From: Cycas panzhihuaensis
Lineage: Eukaryota > Cycadophyta
DNA length: 64,000 nucleotides
NCBI GenBank assembly: GCA_023213395.1
Contig: CM041465.1
Location: forward strand, 61,635,741-61,699,740
Direction: 5' to 3'
The position numbers were made by a program, and so were the translations under genes. Within the stretch, counting starts at the first letter, position 1, and every line of letters starts with the position of its first letter. This document shows, piece after piece, positions 11,745-22,945 of the stretch. The notes under the pieces were generated by a model, which saw nothing but the letters and a program-made list of their open reading frames with translations, did not search any database and had not been told where the DNA came from.

Positions 11745-12230
11745 TATTAGATCCCTCCTATGAAAACATGGGTGAAAATAAATTTTGATGGCATGTCTAA
11801 GGGCAACCCTAAGGAGGTTAGAGGTGGGGGTATTTATAAAAACTCTAGAGGGGAGGTCAAGTGGGCCTTTATAGATTACTATAGGTAGTAGACTAACCAT
11901 AAAGTTAAAATGGTAGCCATGTAGAAAGCAATGGACATGGCTATTGAGCAAGGCTATGAGAAGCTTATCATAGAAGGGGATTCCTTAAATGATATTAATC
12001 TATGCAAAGGGATTGGAAAGCAGTCATTTTAGTCAAAGATATACAAGATACTCTAAAGAGATGGGGGAATGTCTAAGTGAAACATACTTATAGGTAGGTG
12101 AATGGAGAGGCTAGTAAGTTGGCTAATTAAGGGATTAGTCATAAGAGATCTTGGTTTTAGAGGGAGGTAATTTCTAAAGAGATTATGAGTCTGGTTATTG
12201 AGGATATGTCTAGGATGCAATAGAAGAGCT
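11745..12230 (+). pseudogene. RNase H domain at the LINE ORF2 C-terminus
   Basis: Plant L1 elements of some lineages carry an acquired RNase H after the zf-RVT region. Here WVKINFDGMSKGNP at about 11,773 gives the first catalytic Asp, GGGIYKNSRGEVKWAF the next strand, and EKLIIEGDSLN near 11,960 the third acidic position. The second position, normally Glu within N-x-x-A-E, reads K-V-K-M, a G-to-A type change that would inactivate the enzyme. The domain trails off by about 12,140 and the reading is lost by 12,230. Confidence 0.85.
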
Positions 12231-12400
12231 AGCCACTAGGCTTGTCACGGCAGGGCATGTAGTTAGATCTAATAGGCCAGTTTAACTAGGCCATGGGCTT
12301 ATCATAGCCATCCTATGAGTCAAAAGGTAGCTATTATTAAAGGTTTGGAGCCCTTGTAAAACCTCTTCTATTTGTACCTAATGAAAAAAGAAAAAAAGGA
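12231..12400 (+). other. LINE 3' UTR and A-rich tail
   Basis: Non-coding sequence ending in an imperfect A-rich tail (TAATG followed by two A-runs split by a G) at 12,378-12,398. This is the expected end of a LINE copied by target-primed reverse transcription. Confidence 0.55.
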
Positions 12401-12439
12401 ATGGGTATAGAAGATCCCTTAGAATAATCATAGGAAGAA

Positions 12440-13640
12440 GAAAAAATAATGAAAAGGAGATAGTTAAGTAATTTATGGATGATATGGAGCTTAATATAAC
12501 AAGGGTTCAAATCTCACTTCAATTCATTAGTAGAATTGTTATATCTCCGAAAACACTCAAGTTAGCAGGGCACATCAAGAATAACAAAGATTTTATCTTG
12601 GTAGATAGATGTAACATTCATAACCTCATAAATAAAAAAACAACAAAACAAAATAAGCCCCACATAACACCATTCAAATAATTTATGTGGCAATTGTAGC
12701 AAGAAATACCATGCTATATAGAAGCATTTGTACTAAAGTGAAGGTTAATATTGATGACTGTGTACTTAAAATTTCTATATTAGTAATGATTGTTGGAGGA
12801 GTTATATAATCTTAGGAGCACAATGACTAAAGATTAGGGATCTTCCTTATGAATTATTATAGAATATTTATAATCTTTTGATAAAAAGGAAAAATATACA
12901 AATTGTAAATACTTAATACACCTCCAAATCAAACAATATGTTTATATTGTATGGAAAACATTCTTAAGAAACACATGTACGAGTTGGTTGTCATTTGTTA
13001 TGCCATGATAATTCTAAAGAAAAGAGTAGTTCATCCTAAGATATAGGTTGTATTAGATTAGTTTCCTAAGGTTTTTAAAGATCTCCCATGAGAATTACCA
13101 TTAGACATAGGCAAGGAGCATTCTATTAAATTAAAACCAAGAACATCCCTTATTAATATTAAGCATTACAATCACTCTTATAATTATAATACAAAGATTA
13201 AGGAACTTACCTAAGAGTTGACAGACCAAGGTTTATTATTCCAATAAAGTCTATATTTATGTAAACTACTAGTGCTTAAATAAGGTCATCATCAAGAATA
13301 AATTTTCTATTCCTTGAATAAATGACTTATTAGATGAGCTATAAATCAAACTTTATTTAGGGTGTTATCAAGTTATAATAAGGGGGAAAAAAAACCCTTA
13401 AGAATAGCCCTCAAGACTCATGAAGGATACTATGAGTTCTAGGTAAGGCTTTTTGGACTAACAAATACCCCAGCTACCTTTTAGGCAATAATAACTTAGG
13501 TAATCAAATCTTAGTTATGAAAGTTTATTTTAATTTTCTTCAATGATATTTTATAATATAATATAACTTAGTAAGACCACCTTAAGAATATAAGAATAAT
13601 CCTCCAACTCCTATAAGACAGTATGTTCTTTTCCAAAAAG
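12440..13640 (+). pseudogene. Ty3/gypsy fragment: protease and RT
   Basis: A second, more decayed gypsy relic. Protease is in the clean frame 12,475-12,681: ISLQFIS, LKLAGHIKNNKDFILVDRCNIHNLI, where the family has L-K-G-x-I, then I-D-S-G-S-T-H-N-F-I. The Asp is kept but S-G has become R-C. RT begins at about 13,050 (FPKVFKDLP.ELPLDIGKEHSIKLKPR), continues with KNKFSIP.INDLL at about 13,290, GYYEF at about 13,427, LFGLTNTPATF at about 13,449, and ILIFFNDIL at about 13,530. In this last motif the first catalytic Asp reads Asn. A block between INDLLDEL and the next strand is shortened. The relic ends abruptly near 13,640 with no RNase H. Confidence 0.78.
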
Positions 13641-16560
13641 ATAATAAGAAATATAGATAATAATTTCTTTAGCTTCTTTACTTCTCTCATCTCTCAGTTA
13701 CCTCTAAGATGAGAGAAGAAAATAATAATAAAGACTAAAGACAAGGGAAAGTAGGCAACTACATGATCCTTTGGGATGAAGGAAAATAAAATGGGAGGAA
13801 ATTATGAGTATAAAGTCAACCCCATTTTTGTATCTAATTTTGTTATGTTTCACTACTTTCTTAAGGACCTTTTATAAATAGTTTCTAGTATTTATCATGA
13901 AACATTGAACAACTATAAGAATACTTTTAAACCATATAAATATGTTGAAACTTTATGAAAATACTAGTTATTTAAGTTAAAGTCATAATATACTCCAAAA
14001 TCTTTAATTACATCTAAAGATACTTTATTCTATGGGCCTTTTAAAATCCCTTGAGTTTTATTTTATTTTATTTTATGGAACTTCCCTTTAATATTTTTAA
14101 AAGGGGAGTTACATTTAGCCTATTGAAGGGAAATATGTAAATGTATCACATGGAGTAAGTTCATTAAAGATAGTCCATAATAATTGCTCCCAAGATTTCA
14201 AACTAATTGATAATTGGTCCTAATAGTTTCATGTATGTATAAACACCAAAATTTGAATGAATGGAACTAAAAAAGGATTTCTATAAGGAATTTCTTTATG
14301 CATCTTGGCTTTGATTTTCTAGTAAAACCTTAATGGCCCATTAGTTTAGGGTAGGGAAATTATGTAATTGTTGTAGGGAGATGACTTGGAAGGTAAAAGA
14401 CCCTTTATAGTTTAGGATTGAATCCTTTTGGTGTGTATGATATACCTTGATCAAATGTTATGTATCTTTCTCTCTTTTAAAGGCCACTCAATTGTTGGAT
14501 CAATGAAATTAGAGTGTGTTACATACCCTTGTACTAATTTCTTAATAACACTAATGTGGTATAGATTAGAAGTTAGAGTGAGGGTAGTTTAGTCATTCAG
14601 ATTATAGTTTGAAGTAATTTTTCATGATAGGTTTAGGGACTCTTTTTCACCATTCATAAATATTATGAATTAGGTTTGATAGGACTCTTCTAAATGTATT
14701 AGAACCCCATTAGAAATATGTCACTTCATCTTATATTCCTCATTGTTCACTTTATGAGATTAACATCAAATAGGGTTACCTCCTTTCATCCAAAAATAAG
14801 GTAACCATTCATATTAGTAACTAATTTCACCACTGTCACACATCACATAGTTCTTATGGCCCCACATTACTAAAAGAGAGATATGGAGAATTCAAAGAAC
14901 ATAGAATTAAACTAACTTATAGCTATAACTACTATGTAAGTAACTATTTAAAAATACAAGTAAAAATGAGTTTTCCATAGGAGTATATGGCCCATCCTCA
15001 AGATCTAAATATGGCTCATGAGAGGGAGAGTTATCTCTACATCTTAGATACTCTTTTGACTCTTAAGATAATGAATATGAAATAGGAAAGTTCCTAGGAT
15101 TACATTCCTATGATGGGAAATTATTTAGCCTCCAAGGGGAAGTCAAACAAACTAAAAAAATAAAAATCATATAAGTCACTATATACATTAACCTATATAA
15201 AGGTGGATTAATGATTAACATTTAAAATTATTTTCACTAAGAAGTCTACTTCTGCATTCTATAAGTGTGAGATATGCATCATAGCAAAAAAGTAGAAAAA
15301 GTAAGTTAGATAGAAAGTATAGTATAATGTAAAGCCTAGAGAAAGGTTATATAAGTAGCAATTATCCATATCTTGCTTAATTAATAACTATGAGTTTGAA
15401 TAAAAGAGTACATGATGCACATTTATGGAAATAGTATATTTCATGGTGGTAATTATAACTTCTTATTCAACCAAGTTATTAGTAGTGTAATCAAGGTATT
15501 TTCTAATGGATTTAATAAGATATCCATTAAAGTCATAAATAATCTAGGAATTTGTGTATGAATCCAAATTTCTATGAGATATCCTATTAATGAAAATAAC
15601 CCATTATTGAATCAAAGACTTGATAATAATTAATACATTAAGGACAATACAAAAGAAGATATGATAGCTAATAAAAAGAAGTTATTCTATATGAAGAGAT
15701 AAGATAGGGTGTTAAGAATAAATCACTTCAATAGATGATAATTTGAAAGAAGTAATTGCAAATGTAATTAAGAGTAGGAAATGTGAAATATGAATATAAA
15801 TATATATAAATACAAAATGAAGAAACATAAAAGTTTGAAAAGTATTATTTAACAATGCAAAAATGAGAAGTCATTTCAATATGTAGGAAATGAAGAAAAT
15901 GAGAAAAGAAACAAGTAGTATTCAATATGGGTGAAAATTAATGTACTAAATAATTAGGAAAAAAATATAATGGAAAATAATAAGAATTTAAAAAATTTTA
16001 TTAAATAATACCACCAACTCCTAAAAAGAAAGGGATAAGGAAACCAATGAAATGTTGACCAAAGGTACTTGTAATTCCTTAAAGACAAGACTTAAAACAC
16101 CCATTTATAGCTAAAAAGCTAATAGTTAAAATAACAAGACCTAAGGCAATATCATTACTTTAAGAATAATAGAAAAAGGCATTCATGGTGTGCTCTTTGA
16201 TCCATCTAAACACATAAAATTAAGAAGATGTATAAGAAGATATAATTTTCTTAAGGAATAAAATCATACACCTCATAAAGGAAATGTCTTATTCTATACT
16301 TTTTCCAAAAGAAAAGTATTTTTATATTTAAAAAATAGGAAAATAATTAATACTATAAAAATACCCTAACCATAGTTTATAAAAATAAATTAGTGATGTA
16401 GACAATGGTATGCATATCTAGTAGGACTTAAAACTTAGGAAAAAAAGTATATGGACTCAAGTCTAATCTGGTCACATTCTTCCCTAAACATTAAAGATTA
16501 GTCTCCCATGGATGAAATTGTCTTATTAGAAAAGTCTTTTAATTAAAGAATATCAAATGA
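13641..16560. other. AT-rich stretch, no readable gene; possible LTR remains
   Basis: No protein family is readable. Two spots look like LTR starts. One is AAAAGGGGAG followed by TTACATTTAGCC at about 14,100-14,120, a possible purine tract and decayed LTR start of the preceding gypsy relic. The other is TGTTACATACCC at 14,517, a possible 5' LTR start of the following gypsy relic. Neither has a second LTR to compare with, so they remain suggestions. Confidence 0.35.
13681..13718. repeat. perfect inverted repeat (11-bp arms)
   Basis: CTTCTCTCATC at 13,681-13,691 and its exact reverse complement at 13,708-13,718, with a 16-base loop. It lies just past the break in the gypsy RT relic. Function unknown. 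Confidence 0.8.
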
Positions 16561-16879
16561 CTAATCTTCAATGGTTAGGAACTCCCTTTCCATTTTGTAC
16601 TTAAATTAGTAGTATAAATAACTAATTTTAGGTATTTTACATTTTTTAGTTCTAAAGAGACTAAATGACTTGTATTTATTTCCAATTGAAGCATAAAGTT
16701 AGCAAATGGGGAGATGGGGTTAAAATTTAAATAAAGAATAGGTTTAGGAATAAAATCACTTCTTAGGAGTAGTTTAAGAGATTCTTCTATACTCATTATA
16801 TACTTGAGGATGATATGGAGGAAGCATAGACCCAACTATTATAAATCCAACAAGAAGTACTAGTCAAAGATTACAAATC
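16561..16879. other. no clear gene; possibly gag 5' region
   Basis: Upstream of the readable gag of the next element. The minus-strand open frame 16,575-16,835 shows no family motif and is taken as chance. The plus strand may hold the decayed start of gag. Confidence 0.35.
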
Positions 16880-17280
16880 AAATATTAAAGAGTTATTTTC
16901 TCACATTCCTCTCATGTCCACCTTTGATCATATCTATTAATATAAGGAAGGTTTGAAGTTTTATCTTTAAAGAGTTCTAAAGGCACACAATTTAGAATTT
17001 ATAAAGGAGTCCATGGGTTTAGCACTTCATATAAATAAACTTGAAGAGGATAGGAAGATCCTATATAAAGGTAATGGTTCTTTCAAATTATCGAAAGGAA
17101 ACAAATCAATGATGTCATTTCATATTAGGGGTAAAGTTAGGCTCTAGAGAGGGAACCAAGGCGAGTCCTCAAAGAAAATAAATCCTGTTGAAGAGAAAAA
17201 TAAATGCTTTGAAAATAATTTGTGGTTTATTTATAAGAAAGGAGGACATCACTGTTATAATTATCCACAAAAGTAAACTA
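16880..17280 (+). pseudogene. gag C-terminal half with zinc knuckle
   Basis: Reads MSTFDHIY.YKEGLKFYL, then SMGLALHINKLEEDRKILY at about 17,010 (the plant gag pattern with A-x-x-x-E). A lysine and serine-rich linker (GNGSFKLSKGNKS) follows, then KCFENNLWFIYKKGGHHCYNYPQ at about 17,205-17,275. The last part aligns with a C-x-x-C-x-x-x-G-H-x-x-x-x-C zinc knuckle in which two Cys positions are lost (one reads Tyr). A knuckle right before the protease is the normal gypsy arrangement. Stops are fewer here than in the rest of the element. Confidence 0.72.
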
Positions 17281-17379
17281 CTAATGTGATCTAATTGAAC
17301 TAAATTAAAGACAAAGCAATTATAATTTCATGCAGAACAAAGATAACAAAAGGGTGGTTCATACAAAAAAAACTTCTAA

Positions 17380-17720
17380 CATTCATATTTGATAAATTAG
17401 AGAACATTAATGGGACAAAAATAATTATGTTGATTGATAATGGTTGTAATTATAATTTTATAATTTATAGGGTTGACCAACACTTGGAATAACCCATAAC
17501 CAACTTAGATTTTATATATGAAGTAGAACTCAGTAATGGTTAAGGAAACTAGGCTTAGGATATGTATTCTTGAGAGATGCCATTATGCATTTAGTCACAT
17601 GGTGATATCATTTATTTTGACATGATGAATGCTAGTTACCATGATGTTATTTTGGGATAAAAGTGATTGTATGATTTATTCTTAAATTAGTTTCTAATTG
17701 CACCTTATAAAGTTTGAGCA
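17380..17720 (+). pseudogene. aspartic protease domain
   Basis: IIMLIDNGCNYNFI at about 17,422 corresponds to the retropepsin motif L-I-D-S-G-x-x-x-N-F-I with the Asp kept and Ser changed to Asn. Further on, ASYHDVILG at about 17,633 corresponds to the second-half motif D-x-I-L-G before the W-L pair. Stops interrupt both halves. Confidence 0.72.
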
Positions 17721-17899
17721 GGGTGGTTGCTAACACTTCTTAGTTAGCGATAAAGTGTCATAGTGTGTTCCCATGGTGTCATCCACCTAACTAAAGAAGG
17801 TATATAAATAATGTGACAACACATGTTCTACAATCCTTATTGAAGAATAATCAAGAAACTCCTCAAGTAAAGATGGCCATGATATGCATAACCTCTTAA

Positions 17900-18740
17900 G
17901 TGAGTTTATTTATGTATTCCCTAAAAATTTGTCTTATAGCTTACTTTGTGAATAAGATGTCAATCATGCTATTAAGTTAAAACCAAGAACTAAACCTATA
18001 TCTAAAATCCCATATTAAGTTAGTTTTTATAAGTAGGAGGAAGTTAAAAAATAAATCATAAAATTACTAAAGAAGGGGTTCATTCATTCTATTAAGTCAC
18101 CATTTAAAGTTCTAATTCTCTTTATAAAGAAGAAAGATGGGTCTATAAGAATGTATATAAAGTACAGATCCCTAAATAAATCCACCATAAAGAATAAATA
18201 TCTCATGCATTAATTTGATGATGATCTGGATCATTTAAAATGTGTGATAATATTTTCAAAGATTGATTTAAAAAATGGATATAATTAAATATGAATTATA
18301 TCTTTAGATATAGAGAAGACTGCATTTAGGACAAAAGATAGGGATTATAACTTTTTGGTCATACTATTTAGATTGACCAATGCTATTGCTACAATCATAA
18401 GATTGATGAATGGGATACTCCACCTTGTTTAGATAAATTAGTTATGGTTTTCATTGATGACACACTTATTTTTAGTAAAAATAAAGAAGAACATTATAAA
18501 CATTTGAGAATATGTTATAGGTCTTAAGTAAGCATAAATTATATACAAAGTTATAAAAGGGTGATTTGTATCAAAACCAAGTAGAGTATTTAAGTCACAC
18601 AATCTACAAAATAGAGTGGCATCAAATCAAAAGAAAATATAAGCAATAAAGGAGTGGATAACTCCATGTGACATGTATGAATTATGAAGATTCCTTGGCC
18701 TTTTAAATTTATAGAGGAAGTTTATTTAGTATGGTTATTG
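17900..18740 (+). pseudogene. reverse transcriptase domain
   Basis: Visible: NHAIKLKPRTKPISKIPY at about 17,970 (RT entry), [25 protein letters not shown] at about 18,080, [26 protein letters not shown] at about 18,258 (block A Asp kept), EKTAFRTKDRDYNFLVI at about 18,312 and LTNAIATI at about 18,372. The Y/F-x-D-D region near 18,440 reads VFIDDTLIF, with both Asp present but in a shifted frame. FLGLLNLYRKF at about 18,693 ends the domain. Roughly ten stops or frame changes. Confidence 0.8.
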
Positions 18741-18839
18741 ACTTACATCTCTTCTAATTAATTGATTAAAAAAAATATTCTAATTATATTTGATTCAATG
18801 TTTATCAATTGAGTTCTAATTTATTAAAGGTAAAAAATA

Positions 18840-19260
18840 ATGACTACCCCAATTTTATATATTTTTGATATATCAAAATTATATTTATAGCATACTAATG
18901 AAAGTAGGCCAACTATTAGAGCTATCTTGATTCTTGAAGGTCACATAGTGGCCTACGAAAGATACAAATACAATCCAATTAAACAAAGATATTCTATTTC
19001 TTTACTAAAAACCATTGATGATGATGCATGCCATTAAAACCTAGAAACATTATCTAAAAGGCATCAATTTTGAGGTTTATATAGACTATAAATCATTAGT
19101 TCACTTATCTTTAAAGGAAGAGTTAAATTCTTAATAATATAGGTGGGCAATATTTTGCCAAGAATTTTAGCTAAAGATTATATGCAAGCTAGGAAAGCAT
19201 AACGTGGTTGTTAATGTTTTGTCTTGAGTTCACTTTACTATTACTATATATTTCCTTCAT
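18840..19260 (+). pseudogene. RNase H domain
   Basis: Reads HTNESRPTIRAILILEGH at about 18,893, where the family has C-D-A-S-x-x-x-x-G-A-V-L (the Asp reads Asn). It continues with VAYERYKYNPIKQRYSISL, matching I-A-Y-x-S-x-x-L-x-x-x-E-x-x-Y-x-x-x-E, in which the Glu is no longer clear. A region ending RKA.RGC.CFVLSS near 19,190 to 19,230 corresponds to the connection to integrase. Catalytic residues are lost. Confidence 0.65.
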
Positions 19261-19289
19261 GGAACTTTTATAGGACAAGTTTAGTAGGC

Positions 19290-19800
19290 ACAACCGTTTG
19301 ATCATTAGAGGAAGGATATTCTATTATCACTCAAGCTATCACCAATAGATCATGGAAATTTCTTTATGAAAGATGATTATTAGTGGTATAAAGATAAGTT
19401 GGTGATACCTAACATTCACAAAATACATCAATATATTTTTTATGAGGTGCATGATGGTTTATATGCAATCTATATTAGTGGTGAAAAGTCCTACCAAATA
19501 ACTAAGAAATCAATGCATTAACAAAGTACAAAAAATGACATTATGGATTGTATTAGGCCTTATTTAGAATCTTATGGTAATATTGCAAAGCATAAAAAGT
19601 CTATTGATTTACTATAGTCTTTGCTAATACTTATAGGTAAATGGTATAAAATACCTATAGACTTCATAATGCATATACCTAGGACTTAAAAGTAATGTGA
19701 TTAAATCCTAGTTATAGTGGATCATTTCACATAATTAGCATGATTTATTCTATATTAAATGACCCACTCTAGTATATCAATAATAGGGATTGATAGAGTG
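19290..19800 (+). pseudogene. integrase N-terminal half, truncated
   Basis: Contains EVHDGLYAIYISGEKSYQITKK at about 19,440 (the H-x-x-x-x-x-H-x-G region of the zinc-binding domain) and GKWYKIPIDFIMHIPRT at about 19,635 (P-W-x-x-I-x-x-D-F-I-x-x-L-P, first catalytic Asp kept), then ILVIVDHFT. No second Asp or Glu region follows; the reading is lost at about 19,800. Confidence 0.68.
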
Positions 19801-20640
19801 TTTGAATATTAAGTTTTATAATTATGAATATAATATTTAATTCGTGATCAAATAGTCATTAGTATATATAAAAGGTTTCTTACATATATAATATGGTTAG
19901 TATATATATTGACATGACATGATTAGCTAATATATAAGGTGATGGAATTATAAATATATACACACATCATTTGAGTATTTTGAGATGAGATGAACTAATG
20001 CAGAGACTATGCTCCACCCTTCACTTATATTTTTTCCTATCTTGGGTTTTCTATGTATAAATCTAGTGTCTCATGTGTTATCTTTCTCTTGTGTATGTTT
20101 TGTTATATTTATATATACAGATTTTATTAATTATACTTGAATGTTTATCATTAAACAGCTCATGAATATTTATATTTTATTATTATTCATTATAGTTTTA
20201 TATTAATTAATGCTTCATACATCTCTTACTATTGATATTAATGCTTATTTATGTGGCTCATGACTTTGGTTATAAGCCTTTCCTTTAAAGTTTTGTAACA
20301 TGTTAGACTTTAGATTATTTTATTATTATGTGAATGATGAGCCATTGGGGTTATAACTCTCATATCATATGTGTGTTAGATAGGATTTAGATTCTATTTA
20401 GGACATGTATTTATGCACATACAATGCATTGCTTAAATTTAATAAGAGATGATTATGTATAAGATTTGTAATTACTATGAAATTAATTTTCATGTTAATT
20501 GATAATAGTCCTTTTATTTTAGGTTTTCCATTCTTTTTATGTTGAAATTAATAGTTCTACATAGTGTTAGGGATAATTATAGGATTTTATAACATGTTAT
20601 AATGCTCTATTAAGTTGATGAATTTAGGTTTTACACAAAT
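19801..20640. other. AT-rich stretch without recognisable genes
   Basis: No protein motif on either strand. It may contain the decayed 3' LTR of the Tat-like copy D that begins to its right, but I could not match it with any sequence on the other side of D. Confidence 0.35.
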
Positions 20641-22190
20641 CTTAGGTAGCATGTTGTAGAAAATTATTGAAGTAGGTACGCAAGATTACAAGTGTTCATG
20701 TTGAGGTGCTTCTCTAAAATATTTATTTTTAAATATAGATATTTGAGTACTATTAAGTAGACAAAACTAGTATTATCTTTAAGGGTGAGTAGCCATTAAC
20801 AAGTTGTAGATGCTTGTTCATTGGTTAAAGGCATAATCTTTATAGGTTGTAGATACTTATTTATATCTTTGAGTAGGTTACATAACCAAATAACTCACTT
20901 AGATATGGTAAAAAGGGTATAGGGGCACAAGAGATTCTCTTATAGTTCCATATTAATATGTTGGCTTTATGAGCATATTCCCTTGATGAGGCCAACTAGG
21001 TAACGAGGCAGTTTGAGTATCATGGATCTAGCTATGAATAGATAGTGCATGAGATCTTAGGCATGTGGCAAGTGAGATGTGGCCATGAGAAACACTCAAA
21101 GTCCTCATATTGTTAGGATGACAATGAACCAATTGGTTCCTCATCTTTATGATGGGATGATAACCTAGTTTAGTAGTGAAGTTGATGTGGTTGAGAGGGT
21201 TACAGTAGGTGGAACCTCACCTCCACTTAGGGTAGAGAAGTAAGGGTAAGGGGTGGTGTATCAACATAGAAGGAATAATCTAAAAGTGGACTGATAGGTA
21301 GTCAGAGAGCTAGATAGGATGACACCCCACTAGAAAGTGATTGCTATAGGACAAGCAAGTGTTAATGATAGAGGAGATATGGAGTAAGTTATTAGATGAG
21401 TAGAGATACCAATAGTAGTAGGGGTTTCCTTATAAAGTGATGGTATAAAGGTGGACTAGGATGGATGTTTAGAGGTAGAGGAGGTAGTACATAGGGCTAT
21501 AAGAATCCCTAATCCAAGAGTTAGTGTAATGACACTACCTCCTATAAGTATATATATATTTGATTATTTTATGCTTGTTGAGTTTACTTAGCACTTATGC
21601 ATACAGTCATTTTTTAATCTTTTTTTTTCTTTAGTGGTTTAAATATGTTTAAAATATGATTGACTAATATATGCTTTATATTATAGGTATGGAGGTTATT
21701 AAGGCCTCGATGTTGAGGAGGACCCTTAACAACCTCTTGTTATTTATGCATGAGTTGGGTGAAATTATAGTTTATCAAGATGGTGATCTTAAGATCTTAG
21801 GTCCTCATACTTAACATTTTGCACTAGTCATTAGGGCTAGAGATATATATGGAGAGCTAGAGGAATATATGGTAGTACAAGAGGTAGAGATGAGAGGTCT
21901 TCAAGCACAACTAAAGGATGTTGATGATGAGAGACAACATCTTTACCAAATGACTATTTTTTAGGTATGCAAGCGTATTACTTCCTTTATTAGCTAGAGT
22001 ATTCATCAGGCATGAATTATCACTTATAAGAGGGAGGGGTCCCATTCCTATTCTCACCATATAAAGGGAGATCAAGGTAGCCCTCATTGGCCATGCTAGG
22101 CATAACTTGTGGCCTTAAGAGATAGATTTTAGTGGGATAGGGGGGTACAGATATGAGTCTACTCCATAGGTGTAGGAAGGCAGCTATGGG
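20640..22190 (+). pseudogene. antisense gene of copy D: plant-mobile-domain-like with coiled-coil tail
   Basis: Lies on the strand opposite to gag-pol and past its 3' end. The clearest block is at about 20,940: SYSSILMCWLYEHIPLMRPTR, then SLSIMDLAMNR. It is collinear with T1's SSILMYWLYDHIPLM and DLTIIDLRMNKWHMRS at 50,290-50,400. The pattern G-x-x-x-L-x-x-W-x-W-E-x-I-P-x-x-R-P is characteristic of the plant mobile domain family (PMD/MAIN-like), often carried by transposons. After a possible intron at 21,548-21,686 comes an acidic, heptad-like tail at about 21,840-21,960 (ARDIYGELEEYM, RGLQAQLKDVDDERQHLYQ). Its function inside the element is unknown. The assignment is inference from pattern and from conservation between the two copies. 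Confidence 0.55.
21548..21686 (+). other. possible intron in the antisense gene (copy D)
   Basis: Begins GTATAT, is very T-rich and ends TTATAG, between the PMD-like part and the coiled-coil part. T1 has a GT...AG stretch of similar character at the corresponding place (50,921-51,021). Inferred; no transcript evidence. Confidence 0.4.
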
Positions 22191-22579
22191 GGCTCACCTA
22201 TGAGCATTTGTATACACCCATGGAAGCTACAAGACCATGATATTATATTTATGATACATGCATTATATGAGTTTTGAAAGTTGTATATATGTTATATTAC
22301 TTTTTATCTTCAGAGGTTGTATATATATAGAACATTAGCGTCTCTAAACTTTCTATTATCCCTTATGATGAGTAGTGTAATAGGCATGCATGAATCTAGA
22401 TATTTGTATATTTTTGTATTTTGAATATTTTAGTTAATTTTTACATTTTTATGATATTATTTACACTTTAATTTATACTCATTATGGTGTGTTTAGTTAG
22501 CTTATACTTATTACAGAGTATTTCCCCTAGCTTAGGATGGTAAGGCTAGAAGTGATGGTATTTCAAAATATGAGATATT

Positions 22580-22945
22580 AGAGTGTTAACTTCAATATTT
22601 TAACTACATGGAATATGCTATAGTGTAATAAACAAAAAGTAAGACAATAACGACATAACATGAATATAAAGGTAGTATAAGTGAAGTGAATAGATGTGAT
22701 AGACATTGAGAAATTAAAATACCACAACTTAGAAATCAATAAAAAGCTTGATAAGTCTATCATAAAACTATAAAATATCATTAAGGGCTCCTATGATACC
22801 ATATATTTAGCTTCATTATTAGTTACCTAGGGCAGAAACAAACCAACAAAGGTTAATATTTTATCTATTTGTTCACAAATAATCCATGCAATAATAGATG
22901 GCACTAAGTTGCCTCAACTACCTCTATCAGTATATATGCTCAAGG
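22580..22945 (-). pseudogene. second RNase H-like domain of copy D
   Basis: Reading the minus strand from about 22,940: IYTDRGS.GNLVPSIIAWII, then LTFVGLFLP and VTNNEAKYM. This is the RNase H pattern of T-D-G-S-x-x-N-P-G-x-x-x-x-A, followed by T-N-N-E-A-E-Y, with the first Asp and the Glu kept. T1 has the same block at 52,905-53,195. It lies downstream of integrase in the direction of translation and is separate from the RT-linked RNase H near 26,600. Tat-lineage elements are known to carry an additional RNase H domain, which supports the lineage call. Confidence 0.72.

Larger units (their letters stand above)
6900..12400 (+). mobile_element. LINE (L1-type non-LTR retrotransposon), degenerate
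   Basis: Two ORF relics in plant L1 order. ORF1 has a DUF4283-like domain and zinc knuckle. ORF2 has AP-type endonuclease, reverse transcriptase, a zf-RVT-like region and a C-terminal RNase H. The 3' end is an imperfect A-rich tail near 12,380-12,398. The 5' end is uncertain. No target-site duplication could be assigned. Many expected Trp and Gln codons read TAG. Confidence 0.88.
16880..19800 (+). mobile_element. Ty3/gypsy retrotransposon relic, plus strand
   Basis: Gag with zinc knuckle, protease, RT, RNase H and the start of integrase follow one another on the plus strand without large gaps, giving a nearly complete gag-pol stretch in an advanced state of decay. The integrase breaks off near 19,800, with no chromodomain, purine tract or LTR visible after it. 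It is distinct from the chromoviruses at 1-5,235 and 32,155-33,975 because its integrase section overlaps theirs in content. Confidence 0.8.
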
